Shown here: piece by piece, positions 7,547 through 16,308 of the stretch
Layout of the letters: each line of letters begins with the position of its first letter
How positions within the stretch are numbered: the first letter of the stretch is position 1
From: Ciceribacter sp. T2.26MG-112.2
GTDB taxonomy: Bacteria > Pseudomonadota > Alphaproteobacteria > Rhizobiales > Rhizobiaceae
Assembly (NCBI RefSeq): GCF_900492205.1
Contig: NZ_UEYQ01000002.1
Coordinates: forward strand, 248,001 to 312,000
Direction: 5' to 3'
DNA length: 64,000 nucleotides
The notes under the pieces: generated by a model
The model's database searches: none
Told to the model about the DNA's origin: nothing
What the model saw: the letters and a program-made list of their open reading frames with translations, nothing else
Position numbers and translations under genes: made by a program

Positions 7547-8992
7547 ATGACGATCGGTATCGTTTCGGCCGCCTACATCGCAGCCGCTGTTCTTTTCATC
7601 CTCTCGCTCGGCGGGCTTTCCGGCCAGGAAAGCGCCAAGCGCGCGGTCTGGTATGGCATAGTCGGCATGGCGCTTGCCGTTGCCGCCACGGTCTTCGGGC
7701 CGGGCGTCGGCAACTGGTTCATCATCCTGGTGATGATCGCCGGCGGCTCGGTCATGGGCTATTACGTCGCTGCCCGCGTGCAGATGACGGAAATGCCGCA
7801 GCTTGTCGCGGCCCTGCACTCCTTCGTCGGCCTGGCCGCCGTGTTCATCGGTTATAATGCCGAAATCGAACTCGGTCGGGTGGCCGGGATGGACGAGGCG
7901 GCGCGCCATGCGCTGACCGGCTTTGCCGCCGTTCTAGCGCACAAGCTCGCCGATCCCACCGGGGCTCTGGTGGCGATCCTCAAGGTCGAGGTCTTCCTCG
8001 GCGTGTTCATCGGCGCGGTCACGTTTACCGGCTCGGTCGTCGCCTTCGGCAAGCTGGCCGGCAAGGTCGACGGCAAGGCGAAGAAGCTGCCGGGCGGGCA
8101 CATGCTCAATGCCGGCGCGGCGATCGCCTCGCTGCTGCTGCTGGTGATGTATTTCAACGGCGCCGGCATCTGGACGCTGATCCTGATGACGCTGCTCGCC
8201 TTCTTCATCGGCTATCACCTGATCATGGGCATCGGCGGCGCCGACATGCCGGTGGTGGTGTCGATGCTGAACAGCTATTCCGGCTGGGCGGCAGCCGCGA
8301 TCGGCTTCACGCTCGGCAACGACCTCTTGATCGTCACCGGCGCTCTCGTCGGTTCCTCGGGTGCGATCCTGTCCTACATCATGTGTAAGGCGATGAACCG
8401 CTCCTTCATCTCGGTCATCCTCGGCGGCTTCGGCGGCACGACGGGTCCGGCGATGGAGATCGAGGGCGAGCAGGTGGCGATCGACGCCGAGAGCGTGGCC
8501 GCGGCGCTCAACGAAGCCGACAGCGTCATCATCGTGCCGGGCTATGGCATGGCGGTGGCGCAGGCCCAGCAGGCGGTCTCGGAACTCACCCGCAAGCTGC
8601 GGGCGTCCGGCAAGAGCGTGCGCTTCGCCATCCATCCGGTGGCCGGGCGTCTTCCGGGCCACATGAACGTGCTTTTGGCCGAGGCCAAGGTTCCTTATGA
8701 CATCGTTCTGGAAATGGACGAGATCAACGAGGACTTCCCCTCGACCGACGTGGCCATCGTCATCGGCTCGAACGACATCGTCAATCCGGCGGCGCAGGAA
8801 GACCCGAACTCGCCGATCGCCGGCATGCCGGTTCTCGAGGTGTGGAAGGCCAAGCAGGTCTTCGTCTCCAAGCGCGGCCAGGGCACCGGTTATTCCGGCA
8901 TCGAGAACCCGCTGTTCTACAAGGAGAACACCCGGATGTTCTACGGCGACGCGAAGAAGTCGGTGAGTGAATTGCTGCCGATGATCAAGTAA
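7547..8992 (+). CDS. pntB: NAD(P) transhydrogenase subunit beta (PntB)
   Basis: The 481-residue beta chain. The N-terminal 300 residues contain eight or nine membrane helices forming the proton channel, and residues from about 305 form the NADP(H)-binding domain with the motif [13 protein letters not shown]. Later elements ([21 protein letters not shown] and [16 protein letters not shown], each characteristic of PntB) are intact. Together with pntA it supplies NADPH for biosynthesis and for glutathione-dependent stress defence. A strong terminator follows at 9019-9044. Confidence 0.96.
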   Translation: MTIGIVSAAYIAAAVLFILSLGGLSGQESAKRAVWYGIVGMALAVAATVFGPGVGNWFIILVMIAGGSVMGYYVAARVQMTEMPQLVAALHSFVGLAAVFIGYNAEIELGRVAGMDEAARHALTGFAAVLAHKLADPTGALVAILKVEVFLGVFIGAVTFTGSVVAFGKLAGKVDGKAKKLPGGHMLNAGAAIASLLLLVMYFNGAGIWTLILMTLLAFFIGYHLIMGIGGADMPVVVSMLNSYSGWAAAAIGFTLGNDLLIVTGALVGSSGAILSYIMCKAMNRSFISVILGGFGGTTGPAMEIEGEQVAIDAESVAAALNEADSVIIVPGYGMAVAQAQQAVSELTRKLRASGKSVRFAIHPVAGRLPGHMNVLLAEAKVPYDIVLEMDEINEDFPSTDVAIVIGSNDIVNPAAQEDPNSPIAGMPVLEVWKAKQVFVSKRGQGTGYSGIENPLFYKENTRMFYGDAKKSVSELLPMIK

Positions 8993-9018
8993 GGTCGCAC
9001 GCAGGTGTGAATGACAGA

Positions 9019-9044
9019 GGCCGGGCGGAGACGCCCGGCCTTTT
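9019..9044 (+). terminator. Rho-independent terminator of pntAB
   Basis: GGCCGGGCG and CGCCCGGCC form a nine-pair stem with a GAGA tetraloop followed by TTTT, 26 bases after the pntB stop. Confidence 0.9.
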
Positions 9045-9070
9045 CGTTGTGTGGGGCAGTATTGAGCCAA

Positions 9071-9090
9071 CCTCCCCCACAAGGGGGCAG
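9071..9090. repeat. Short GC hairpin resembling a dispersed intergenic repeat
   Basis: CCTCCCCCACAAGGGGGCAG folds as CCCCC/GGGGG around ACAA. The same core recurs in the larger repeat at 53327-53463, suggesting a remnant of a dispersed family. Confidence 0.35.
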
Positions 9091-9128
9091 ATCACTTTCG
9101 GCCGGCCTAGCGTTCCGCCGCCGAGGGA

Positions 9129-9815
9129 TCAGAGCTGCGGCGCTACCGCATAGCCGGCGCGCAGGACGGCAACGAGCGTGGGCGGCGTCAGAACGGTTGC
9201 CTCGGTCCGGTCTGGCAAGGTGACCGGCGTGCCATAGCCTGCATGGCTCCACGGATAGGCCTTGCCCTGCCAGAGCAGGAGCGGTGTCTGCGGCGCGGGG
9301 TCGGTGGTGAAGAAACTGCCGTCCGGCAGGTGGGCGAGCGTTGCCCGGTGGAGCCGCTTGGTCCTGCCGTCGAGGCGTTCCCGGTGGAGAAGGGCATCGA
9401 TCTCGTGCGCGGGAACGAACTGGTCGTCCGGGCGGTGCGTCGCGCGATTGAAGTGTCGTTTGAAGCGGAGGAAATCGGTGCGGCGGCATTCGCCGCAGGG
9501 GCGGTGGCCGGCGGCGAAGGCAACCGCCTCGTCGAGGAAGAAGAGCGGCGTATAGTGGCCCTTGGTGTCGAAGATGACGCGGCGGCCGTTTTTTTCAGTA
9601 AGCGTGCAGCAGATCCAGGCCTTGCCGGCGTGGTGTCTGGTGATCGTGCCGTCAGGGGCATGCAGATCGCCGCGATTGCCCATCAGCGTTCCACGGGCCG
9701 ACGTGGCTTCCAGATGGCCGAAGGGCGTCACGCGGTTGCGGCGGGGAGGGCGTTGGCCGGCTTCAACGGCATGGGCGATTTGAGCAGTTCGGTCGGTTTG
9801 ACTGGTTGGGGGCAT
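9129..9815 (-). CDS. Conserved-looking protein with Ada-like Cys motif, unknown function
   Basis: A 228-residue protein not assigned to a characterised family. Residues 88-115 contain YTPLFFLDEAVAFAAGHRPC then GECRR. This resembles the metal-binding element of Ada-type methyl-phosphotriester domains, where a hydrophobic strand and an (E/D)A(I/V) helix lead into GYRPCxxCRP. Only Cys107 and Cys110 are placed like the second Cys pair; the first pair is not obvious, although Cys69-Cys70 are nearby. The C-terminal part (TTDPAPQTPLLLWQGKAYPW) has no recognised fold. No signal peptide or membrane helix is present. It stands alone between pntB and the tetR gene; transcription from its own promoter is likely. 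Confidence 0.7.
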   Translation of the reverse strand: MPPTSQTDRTAQIAHAVEAGQRPPRRNRVTPFGHLEATSARGTLMGNRGDLHAPDGTITRHHAGKAWICCTLTEKNGRRVIFDTKGHYTPLFFLDEAVAFAAGHRPCGECRRTDFLRFKRHFNRATHRPDDQFVPAHEIDALLHRERLDGRTKRLHRATLAHLPDGSFFTTDPAPQTPLLLWQGKAYPWSHAGYGTPVTLPDRTEATVLTPPTLVAVLRAGYAVAPQL

Positions 9816-9879
9816 GGCGTCGCCCTGCTGGCTGTGGACTTTTACGTCATCCTAGCATGGCCGCGGTCGGGACGCGCGT

Positions 9880-10563
9880 TCAGCCTGCGGCAATCCCGGC
9901 TTCGGCCTGCAATCGCCGCACGAGGTCACGCGTGGCGATGATCAGCGTTTCCACGCCGTCATTGGTGTTGCCGTCGTTGTGCAGGGCGAAATTCTGCAGG
10001 ATCAGCCCGTCGATGCCGATCAGCATGAAGCGGGCGACCGCCGTTCCGATCCGTTTCTTCTCCTCGCTGATCTCGCCCATGCCGTCGAAGATCAGCTTGC
10101 TGTAGAAGTCGATATAGGCGTTGTATTGCCGGGCGGCGAGCCAGTCGGCGCCCTGGGTTCTCAGCGCATAGAGCGTCAGTTCCGTCTGGGCGAGCTGTTT
10201 GTTGCGGGTGCGCTGGACATAGCGCCACATCGAGCGGATGACGGTCTCGATGCGCTCTTGCGGATCATGCGAGGCGGGGATGTCCGCCTGATAGGCCTCC
10301 GCCATGTCGGCGATCAGGTCTTCCAGCACGGCGAGCAGGAGGCTTTCCTTGCTGTCGAAATAATAGTGCAGCGTGGCGAGCCTGACGCCGGCGCTCGCGG
10401 CGATCTTGCGCGTGGTCAGCGCCTCCATGCCGCCGTTTTCCAAAGCCTCCAACGCACCCTTGATGATGCGGGCCCGCGTCTCGGAACCCTTGCGGGTGGC
10501 GCCGGGCGTCTTGCCCGGATGGGGGGCGCCGTGAAGGCTCGATGGTCGGCGTGGCTCGTCCAT
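9880..10563 (-). CDS. TetR-family transcriptional regulator
   Basis: A 227-residue regulator. After a 25-residue disordered, proline-rich head, the helix-turn-helix covers about residues 30-75 (ALTTRKIAASAGVRLATLHYYF then DSKESLL). The rest is an all-helical ligand and dimerisation domain. It is the last gene of a minus-strand run comprising an ABC importer, a serine hydrolase and an amidohydrolase, with seven bases separating it from the amidohydrolase stop. It therefore probably regulates that catabolic unit, possibly in response to the imported compound. Confidence 0.9.
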   Translation of the reverse strand: MDEPRRPSSLHGAPHPGKTPGATRKGSETRARIIKGALEALENGGMEALTTRKIAASAGVRLATLHYYFDSKESLLLAVLEDLIADMAEAYQADIPASHDPQERIETVIRSMWRYVQRTRNKQLAQTELTLYALRTQGADWLAARQYNAYIDFYSKLIFDGMGEISEEKKRIGTAVARFMLIGIDGLILQNFALHNDGNTNDGVETLIIATRDLVRRLQAEAGIAAG

Positions 10564-10570
10564 GGTGCGG

Positions 10571-12241
10571 TCAGGCGGTCTCGTGGGTTATACGGCCGTC
10601 GCAGATGGTCATGCGCGGGCGGACATCGGCGACCCGGTCGGGTGCGGCCGCCTCGATGTCTTGCGACAAGACAACGATGTCGGCGAGGAAGCCGGGCTTC
10701 AGCTTGCCTTTCCGGTCTTCCATGAACTCGACCCAGGCGCCCTCGGCCGTATAGGCATAAAGCGATTCCTGAAGCGTCATGCGCTGGTCCGGATCGCCTT
10801 CGCCCCACGGCTTGCGGGTCAGCGCGTTCTGGATGCATTCAAACGGCGAGACCGGCGAGATCGGCCAGTCGGTGGCGAACACCATGCGGGCTCCTGCGTC
10901 CTTCAGCGTCCGCCAGGCATAGGCATATTTCCAGCGGTCTTCGCCGAGCCGCGTGACGGTCGGCTCCAGCGGGAAGCAGGAGCCGCCGGGAACGTGGACC
11001 GGCTGCATGGAGGCGACGACGCCAAGTTCCCTGAAGCGCGGGATGTCGTCGGGATGGATGATCTCGATGTGCTCGATGCGGTGGCGGCTGTCGCGTTTGC
11101 CGTTGGCCTTGATCGCCGCCTCGTAGCCGTCGAGCGTCTGGCGCACGGCGGCGCTGCCGATCGCATGAACGGCAACCTGCAGCCCGAGGCTGTCGGCCTT
11201 CGTCGCCACCGCGTCGAAGGCTTCACGGGTGAAAAGCGGCTCGCAGTCGTAGTCGGGACGGTCACCATAGCCGTCCAGCATGTAGGCGGTCTGGCTGTCG
11301 ATGACGCCGTCCATGAAAACCTTGACGAAATCGCCGCGCACCATGTCGGAGGCGAAGCGCTCTTTCCACTGCGCCGCCTTGTCGAGCATGGAAAGATCCA
11401 TGAAGTTCTTCATGTGGAAGGGGATGCGAATGCGCACCGGCAGTTCGCCGGCGGCCTCCAGGTCGGCCATCAACTCCAGCTGGTAGAGATTGCCGTCGAA
11501 GTTCTGCAGCGAGGTGAGGCCTTCGGAGGCGCAGTATTCGAGGCCGCGCTTTAGGATGGCGCGGTCGACGGCGCGCTGCTCGGGGGTGAGGTTTTCCGGG
11601 TCGCCACCGGTGGCGATGCCGAGACCTTCGCGGCCGCCGGTCGAGGCGAGGCGCGCGACCGGCGTGATGGCATTGGTCTCGCGCAGTTCGCCGGTCGCCA
11701 GCCCGTCCTCGCCCATCACCACCTCATTGCCGATGCCGACGTCGCGGCCGTTCAGCAGGTCGGCGAGCTTGAGCGCCGCGGTATTGGCCCAGGCCGTGTG
11801 GTGGTCCGGCGCATACATCATGAAGGGGCGGTCCGGCAGCATGGCGTCGAGATGGTGACGCGTTGTCGGGCCAAGTTCGCCGAGGATGCCATAGTCGGCG
11901 GAATAGGCGAGCAGCACCGGCTCGTCGGGGTTCTTCGCGGCATAGTCGAGAATGGCGCTCTTCATCGCCTCGAAGCCGTGCACGGCGTGCAGGTTGAGCT
12001 GAACGAGCGACAGCGAGCCCATGAAGATGTGCATGTGGGCTTCGTTGAAGCCCGGCATCACGGTTGCGCCATCCGCGTCGATCACGCGGGCCGAGGTGCC
12101 GGCCAGCGCCATGACCTCGTCGTTCGACCCGACCGCGAGGATGCGGTTGCCGGCGATGGCGACGGCTTCGGCTTTCGGCGCCGCCTCGTCCATGGTGAGC
12201 ACGCGGGCGTTGCGGATGATGAGGTCTGCGGTCTGCGACAT
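10571..12241 (-). CDS. Metal-dependent amidohydrolase (YtcJ/Amidohydrolase_3 type)
   Basis: A 556-residue enzyme of the amidohydrolase superfamily. The N-terminal beta domain begins ADLIIRNARVLTMDEAAPKAE, and the first metal site is GFNEAHMH (H-x-H). Further ligands are in VAVHAIGSAA, HRIEHIEI and VFATDWPISP. Members of this subgroup hydrolyse N-acyl or N-formyl amides and related C-N bonds, but specificity cannot be predicted from the motifs. It follows the serine hydrolase gene by 35 bases and precedes tetR. Its location downstream of an ABC importer suggests that it processes the imported molecule in the cytoplasm. Confidence 0.88.
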   Translation of the reverse strand: MSQTADLIIRNARVLTMDEAAPKAEAVAIAGNRILAVGSNDEVMALAGTSARVIDADGATVMPGFNEAHMHIFMGSLSLVQLNLHAVHGFEAMKSAILDYAAKNPDEPVLLAYSADYGILGELGPTTRHHLDAMLPDRPFMMYAPDHHTAWANTAALKLADLLNGRDVGIGNEVVMGEDGLATGELRETNAITPVARLASTGGREGLGIATGGDPENLTPEQRAVDRAILKRGLEYCASEGLTSLQNFDGNLYQLELMADLEAAGELPVRIRIPFHMKNFMDLSMLDKAAQWKERFASDMVRGDFVKVFMDGVIDSQTAYMLDGYGDRPDYDCEPLFTREAFDAVATKADSLGLQVAVHAIGSAAVRQTLDGYEAAIKANGKRDSRHRIEHIEIIHPDDIPRFRELGVVASMQPVHVPGGSCFPLEPTVTRLGEDRWKYAYAWRTLKDAGARMVFATDWPISPVSPFECIQNALTRKPWGEGDPDQRMTLQESLYAYTAEGAWVEFMEDRKGKLKPGFLADIVVLSQDIEAAAPDRVADVRPRMTICDGRITHETA

Positions 12242-12276
12242 GTCGTGGGTCCCGGAAAAAATAGAGAAGTGGCGAT

Positions 12277-13458
12277 TCAGGCGCTGATGCGGCTCAGCGC
12301 GCGGAAAAAGGCGAAATTGTCCTGCTTGAGCTCATCGTCGAGCGGATTGGGCTGGGACGACAGCTTGACGATCACCGTCTCGGTCGACGGGTCGACATAG
12401 AGCCACTGGCCGTGGATGCCGATGGCGCAGAAGGCCCCGTCCGGTTCGCCGGTCTGATACCACTTGCTGCGATAGCGGCCGTTCGGGAGCATGGTCGGCT
12501 GGCTTGCGGTCCAGGCGCCCGGGTCGCCGGCGGTCTTCATGTCTTCGACCCAGGCTGTGGGCACCACCTGGCGACCGTTGGCGCTACCGCCGTCGAGCAG
12601 CATCTGGCCGACGCGGGCAAGGTCACGGGCGGTGACGCAGACGCCGCCGGCCGAACGCGCCGTGCCGGCACCATCGACGCTGACGAGCGCGTGGTTCTTC
12701 GCGCCGAGCGGCTTCCACAGGAGATCGGAAAACAGGTCGACATAGCGGCGGCCGGTGGCACGCTCGATCAGGATGCCGAGCAGGTCGGAATTGGGCGAGG
12801 CGTAGAAAAATGGACCGCCATGCGGGCGATCGGACTTCTGGATGGTCATCAGGAATTCGGTGAGCGTCTCGACCGGGGCGCCGGCTTCCGACGGGTTCCA
12901 CAGCGTCGAGCGGCGGTAGCGGGCAAAGGCGCCGTTCTTGTCGAGATAGGCCTCGTCGAAATCGAGGCTGACGCGCATGTCGAGCACGTCGCGATAGCTG
13001 CAGTCGCCATAGGCCGAGCCTTCGGCCTCGGGGATCAGGCTGACCACCGGGCAATCCGGATCGATCACGCCCTGTCCTTCGAGGACGGCGGATACCAGCG
13101 CGGTCAGCGATTTGCTGATGGAAAAGACGATGTGGCGCGCGTTGACATGGGCATGCGGCGCATAATGTTCGGCGACGATCCGGCCGCCCTTCATCAGGAC
13201 GAAGGCGTCGGTGTGGGCATAGTCGAGGAAGGCACGGGCATTTGTCGTGCCGGCAAGCCCGGTTTCGAGGGGAGTGTCGAGCAGCGGCGAGGAGGAAAGG
13301 GCCGCGTCCGGCTCCTCGGCCCCGGCGCGGATTTCCGCTGTCGGAACCATTTCGCGCAGGTTCTGGAACGACCAGCGGCTATAGGGGGCGGTACGCCAGT
13401 TGGCGATCGTCACGTCGCTGCGCGCGAAGCCGTGGGCTGTCTCGAATTCGGTTGTCAT
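12277..13458 (-). CDS. Serine hydrolase of the beta-lactamase (class C-like) superfamily
   Basis: A 393-residue protein with the nucleophile motif S113-I-S-K116 (VFSISKSLTAL) of penicillin-recognising hydrolases. A second motif region reads FFYASPNSDLLG, and HGQWLYVDPSTETVIVKLSS lies near the C-terminus. No signal peptide is visible, so it probably works in the cytoplasm, unlike a true beta-lactamase. Related enzymes are esterases, amidases and 6-aminohexanoate-dimer hydrolases; SISK followed by an FFYASPNSD-like motif is compatible with the last group, but this is only a suggestion. It lies between the ABC operon (70 bases) and the amidohydrolase (35 bases). Confidence 0.85.
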   Translation of the reverse strand: MTTEFETAHGFARSDVTIANWRTAPYSRWSFQNLREMVPTAEIRAGAEEPDAALSSSPLLDTPLETGLAGTTNARAFLDYAHTDAFVLMKGGRIVAEHYAPHAHVNARHIVFSISKSLTALVSAVLEGQGVIDPDCPVVSLIPEAEGSAYGDCSYRDVLDMRVSLDFDEAYLDKNGAFARYRRSTLWNPSEAGAPVETLTEFLMTIQKSDRPHGGPFFYASPNSDLLGILIERATGRRYVDLFSDLLWKPLGAKNHALVSVDGAGTARSAGGVCVTARDLARVGQMLLDGGSANGRQVVPTAWVEDMKTAGDPGAWTASQPTMLPNGRYRSKWYQTGEPDGAFCAIGIHGQWLYVDPSTETVIVKLSSQPNPLDDELKQDNFAFFRALSRISA

Positions 13459-13477
13459 TGATATATTCCCTTGGAAC

Positions 13478-13500
13478 GGGAGAGCCCTCAGGGCTCCCCC
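13478..13500 (-). terminator. Hairpin between substrate-binding and serine hydrolase genes
   Basis: GGGAGAGCCC and GGGCTCCCCC form a stem with a three-base loop just after the substrate-binding gene (read on the minus strand). There is no strong T-tract, so it may attenuate or stabilise RNA ends rather than fully terminate. Confidence 0.45.
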
Positions 13501-13528
13501 GTCGTCATGCAGGTTCGGATCTGGCCGG

Positions 13529-14563
13529 TTATTTCTGAATCTCGGTCCAGATCTTGGTGTAGATTTCCTGGACTTCCGGCTTGCAGGCGAGGTTGAACTT
13601 GCCGGCGGCCTTGGCCGATTCCGGTATGTTCACTTCCGGAGCGGTCTTCATGTCTTCCGGCATGAAGGCTTCCGAACCCTTGATGCCGTTGGCATAGCGG
13701 GCGAAGGCTGAGATCAGGGCGGCGTTTTCCGGGGCCATGATGAAGTTCAGGAACAGCTTGGCGTTATCGACGTTCTTGGCGTCTTTCAGGATCGAAGCAT
13801 TGTCCATCCAGATCGGATAGCCTTCCTTCGGATAGCCGTAGACGATGTTGGGGTTGGCCAGGCGGCCGCGGAAGGTTGCACCGTTCCAGTCGACGGAAGC
13901 GGCAAGGTCGCCCTTGGTGTATTTCTCGACCGTGCCGTAATCCATCGAGATCCACTTCGGCTTGGCGGCCACCAGCAGGTCGCGGACCTTCTTCAGCACT
14001 TCCATATCGCCGGTGCAGGGTTCGCCGCCGGCATAGGTGATCGCGAGGTGCATGACGTCCGACATTTCCGGCACGACATTGACCTTGCCGACCAGTTCGG
14101 CCGGCGGGTCGAGGAAGATCGCCGAGGTGTTCGGATCACCGGAATAGACCGACTTGTCGACGGCGACGCCTGTCGTGCCCCACTGCCACGGAACGGAATA
14201 TTTGCGGCCCGGATCGAAGGGCACGTCGACCCATTTCGGGTCCATGTTCTTGAAGTTTTCCATCTGGTCCGGGCGCGATTCCAAGAGCAGGCCTTCGCCG
14301 ATGAAGACCGGCATGGCCGAGGCGGACGGCACGACGATGTCGAAGCCATGGCCGCCCTGGCGGATCTTGGCGAGCGCGGTGTCGTTGGAATCATAGTCGG
14401 TGAGCGTCACCTTGACCTTGTAGGTCTCCTCGAACTTCTTGATCAGTTCGGGATTGGTGTAATTGCCCCAGTTGAAGATGTTCAGTTCGCCTTCGGCATG
14501 GGCGAAGGCGCACGACGCCAGCAGGGCTGCTGCTGCGGTTGCGAGTCTCAAGGTCTTTTTCAT
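13529..14563 (-). CDS. Polyamine-type ABC transporter, periplasmic substrate-binding protein
   Basis: A 344-residue secreted binding protein. The signal peptide is residues 1-23 (MKKTLRLATAAAALLASCAF then AHA). The mature chain starts EGELNIFNWGNYTNPELI, close to the N(I/W)xNW segment of PotD/PotF-type proteins. The ATG at 14563 has AGGAG upstream; longer frames upstream overlap the permease gene and are not credible. It is the fourth gene of the ATPase-permease-permease-SBP operon. The ligand could be a polyamine or another small amine; the downstream hydrolases suggest an amide-containing compound. Confidence 0.9.
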   Translation of the reverse strand: MKKTLRLATAAAALLASCAFAHAEGELNIFNWGNYTNPELIKKFEETYKVKVTLTDYDSNDTALAKIRQGGHGFDIVVPSASAMPVFIGEGLLLESRPDQMENFKNMDPKWVDVPFDPGRKYSVPWQWGTTGVAVDKSVYSGDPNTSAIFLDPPAELVGKVNVVPEMSDVMHLAITYAGGEPCTGDMEVLKKVRDLLVAAKPKWISMDYGTVEKYTKGDLAASVDWNGATFRGRLANPNIVYGYPKEGYPIWMDNASILKDAKNVDNAKLFLNFIMAPENAALISAFARYANGIKGSEAFMPEDMKTAPEVNIPESAKAAGKFNLACKPEVQEIYTKIWTEIQK

Positions 14564-14580
14564 GGTTCCCACTCCTGTTT

Positions 14581-15390
14581 CTACTCGGTTTTCTCGTTGG
14601 ATCTGCTGAGGAAGAAGAAGATCGTGACAACCGCCAGCGACAGCAGCAGAAAGACTGTCGAGATGGCATTCATCTCCGGCGTGATGGCACGGCGCAACTG
14701 GCCGAGCATGTAGGTCGGGAGCGTGTCCTGACCGCCGGATTTCACGAATTCGGTGATCACCACGTCGTCGAGCGAGATGACGAAGGCCAGCATCAGGCCG
14801 GCAAGGATGCCGGGCCACAGCAGCGGCAGGGTGACATGGCGGAATACCTTGAACGGCGGCGCGTAAAGGTCGGCCGCGGCACGCTCCAGCGCCAGGTCCA
14901 TGCTCTCCAGACGAGCGCGGATCGGCAGGTAGGCGAACGGGATGCAGAAGGCCGTGTGGGCCAGGATCAGATAGCCGAGTCCGGAATAGCCGGTCCAGAC
15001 CTTGACGCGCGAGAAGAAGATCAGCAGCGCAACGGCGGTGACGATTTCCGGCACCATCAGCGGCATGTTGAGGAAGGAATATTTGAAGGTCAGGCCGCGA
15101 TAGGGGGCGGTGCGGGTCGTGGCAATGGCCGCGAGGGTGGCCACCGCAGTTGCGATCACGGCGGCGACGGCGGCAATCTTCACCGAGCGGATCGAGGCTT
15201 CGATGACCTGTTGGTTATTCCACGCCGCGGCGAACCAGCGCAGCGAGAAGCCCTCCCAGAGCGCGATCGAGGTGCCGGAATTGAAGGCGAAGACGACCAG
15301 GGTGGCAATCGGCAGGTAGAGGATGAAGAAGCACAGCATGGCGATCGTGGCGAAGCCCGTCTGCGTGCGGATGTTGAAGCCCTTATGCAT
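14581..15390 (-). CDS. Polyamine-type ABC transporter permease (PotC type)
   Basis: A 269-residue inner-membrane permease with six predicted helices. The EAA loop, which docks on the ATPase, reads LERAAADLYAPPFKVFRHV. The ATG at 15390 has GGAGG five bases upstream and overlaps the end of the preceding permease by eight bases; a start at 15414 is possible but has no ribosome site. It is the second permease of the operon. Confidence 0.9.
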   Translation of the reverse strand: MHKGFNIRTQTGFATIAMLCFFILYLPIATLVVFAFNSGTSIALWEGFSLRWFAAAWNNQQVIEASIRSVKIAAVAAVIATAVATLAAIATTRTAPYRGLTFKYSFLNMPLMVPEIVTAVALLIFFSRVKVWTGYSGLGYLILAHTAFCIPFAYLPIRARLESMDLALERAAADLYAPPFKVFRHVTLPLLWPGILAGLMLAFVISLDDVVITEFVKSGGQDTLPTYMLGQLRRAITPEMNAISTVFLLLSLAVVTIFFFLSRSNEKTE

Positions 15391-16303
15391 GGCCGCCTCC
15401 GGTCTTTCCGGCATTCTTCACATAGTAGAGCATGGCGGCGAGCACGATGATCACCAGGGTGATCGACAGCGCGGCCCCGAGCGGCCAGTTGCGACCCTGG
15501 CCGAACTGCAGCTCGATCAGGTTGCCGATCATCAGGTTCTTGCCGCCGCCGAGGATGCGCGGGATGACGTAGGACGACAGCGCTGGGATGAAGACCAGGA
15601 TCGAGCCGGCAATGATGCCGGGTTTCACCAGCGGCACGATGATGCGGCGAAGCACCTGGAAGCGGGTGGCATAAAGATCGTAGCCGGCCTCGACCAGGCG
15701 GAAGTCGAGCTTTTCCATGCTGGCATAAAGCGGCAGCACCATCAGCGGCAGGTGGACATAGGCCATGCCGAGCAGGATGGCGAAATCGGTGTAGAGCATC
15801 TGGATCGGCGCTGAGATGACGCCGAGCTTCATCAGGACGGTGTTGGCGAGCCCCTCGTTGCGGATCACCTCCTGGATGGCGAAGGCGCGGATCAGCATGT
15901 TGGTCCAGAAGGGGATGGTGATCAGGAACAGCCAGACCGAGCGGATATGGGACGGTCGGCTGGCGATGAAATAGGCCGTGGGGAAGCCGAAGATCAGCGA
16001 AATGATGGTGGTGGCGACGGCCAGCTTGATCGAGCGCCAGAGGATCGAGACATGGGCGTCGGCGATCGAGATCGTGTCGTCGAAGATGTCGCGCGACAGG
16101 AAGACGTTGAACCAGGCCTCCGTCGAGAATTCCCATTTCACGTCGCCATAGGGGCCCGGCGCGAGGAAGGAATAGATCAGCACGATCAGCAGCGGGCCGA
16201 CGCTGGCCAGTGCAATGAGGAGCAGGGCGGGGGCGCTGAGCAGCCAGCGATCGCGGATGTCCTTGGCTTTTGCCGCGGTGGCGGCTTCGGCGGCGGTGCT
16301 CAT
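15383..16303 (-). CDS. Polyamine-type ABC transporter permease (PotB type)
   Basis: A 306-residue inner-membrane permease with a cytoplasmic N-terminus and six predicted helices; the EAA loop reads LVEAGYDLYATRFQVLRRI. It starts five bases after the ATPase stop and overlaps the next permease by eight bases, so the operon is translationally coupled. It forms the membrane channel with the PotC-type partner. Confidence 0.9.
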   Translation of the reverse strand: MSTAAEAATAAKAKDIRDRWLLSAPALLLIALASVGPLLIVLIYSFLAPGPYGDVKWEFSTEAWFNVFLSRDIFDDTISIADAHVSILWRSIKLAVATTIISLIFGFPTAYFIASRPSHIRSVWLFLITIPFWTNMLIRAFAIQEVIRNEGLANTVLMKLGVISAPIQMLYTDFAILLGMAYVHLPLMVLPLYASMEKLDFRLVEAGYDLYATRFQVLRRIIVPLVKPGIIAGSILVFIPALSSYVIPRILGGGKNLMIGNLIELQFGQGRNWPLGAALSITLVIIVLAAMLYYVKNAGKTGGGHA

Positions 16304-16308
16304 GGCCT

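Noticed and set aside
5845-7548. Minus-strand 567-codon frame opposite pntA
   Set aside because: Product is rich in Arg, Asp and His without motifs. The plus-strand pntA covers the region with clear family sequence.
13529-14818. Longer 429-codon version of the polyamine-type substrate-binding protein
   Set aside because: The first 85 codons overlap the upstream permease gene in another frame, and the signal peptide begins at 14563 with AGGAG before it.
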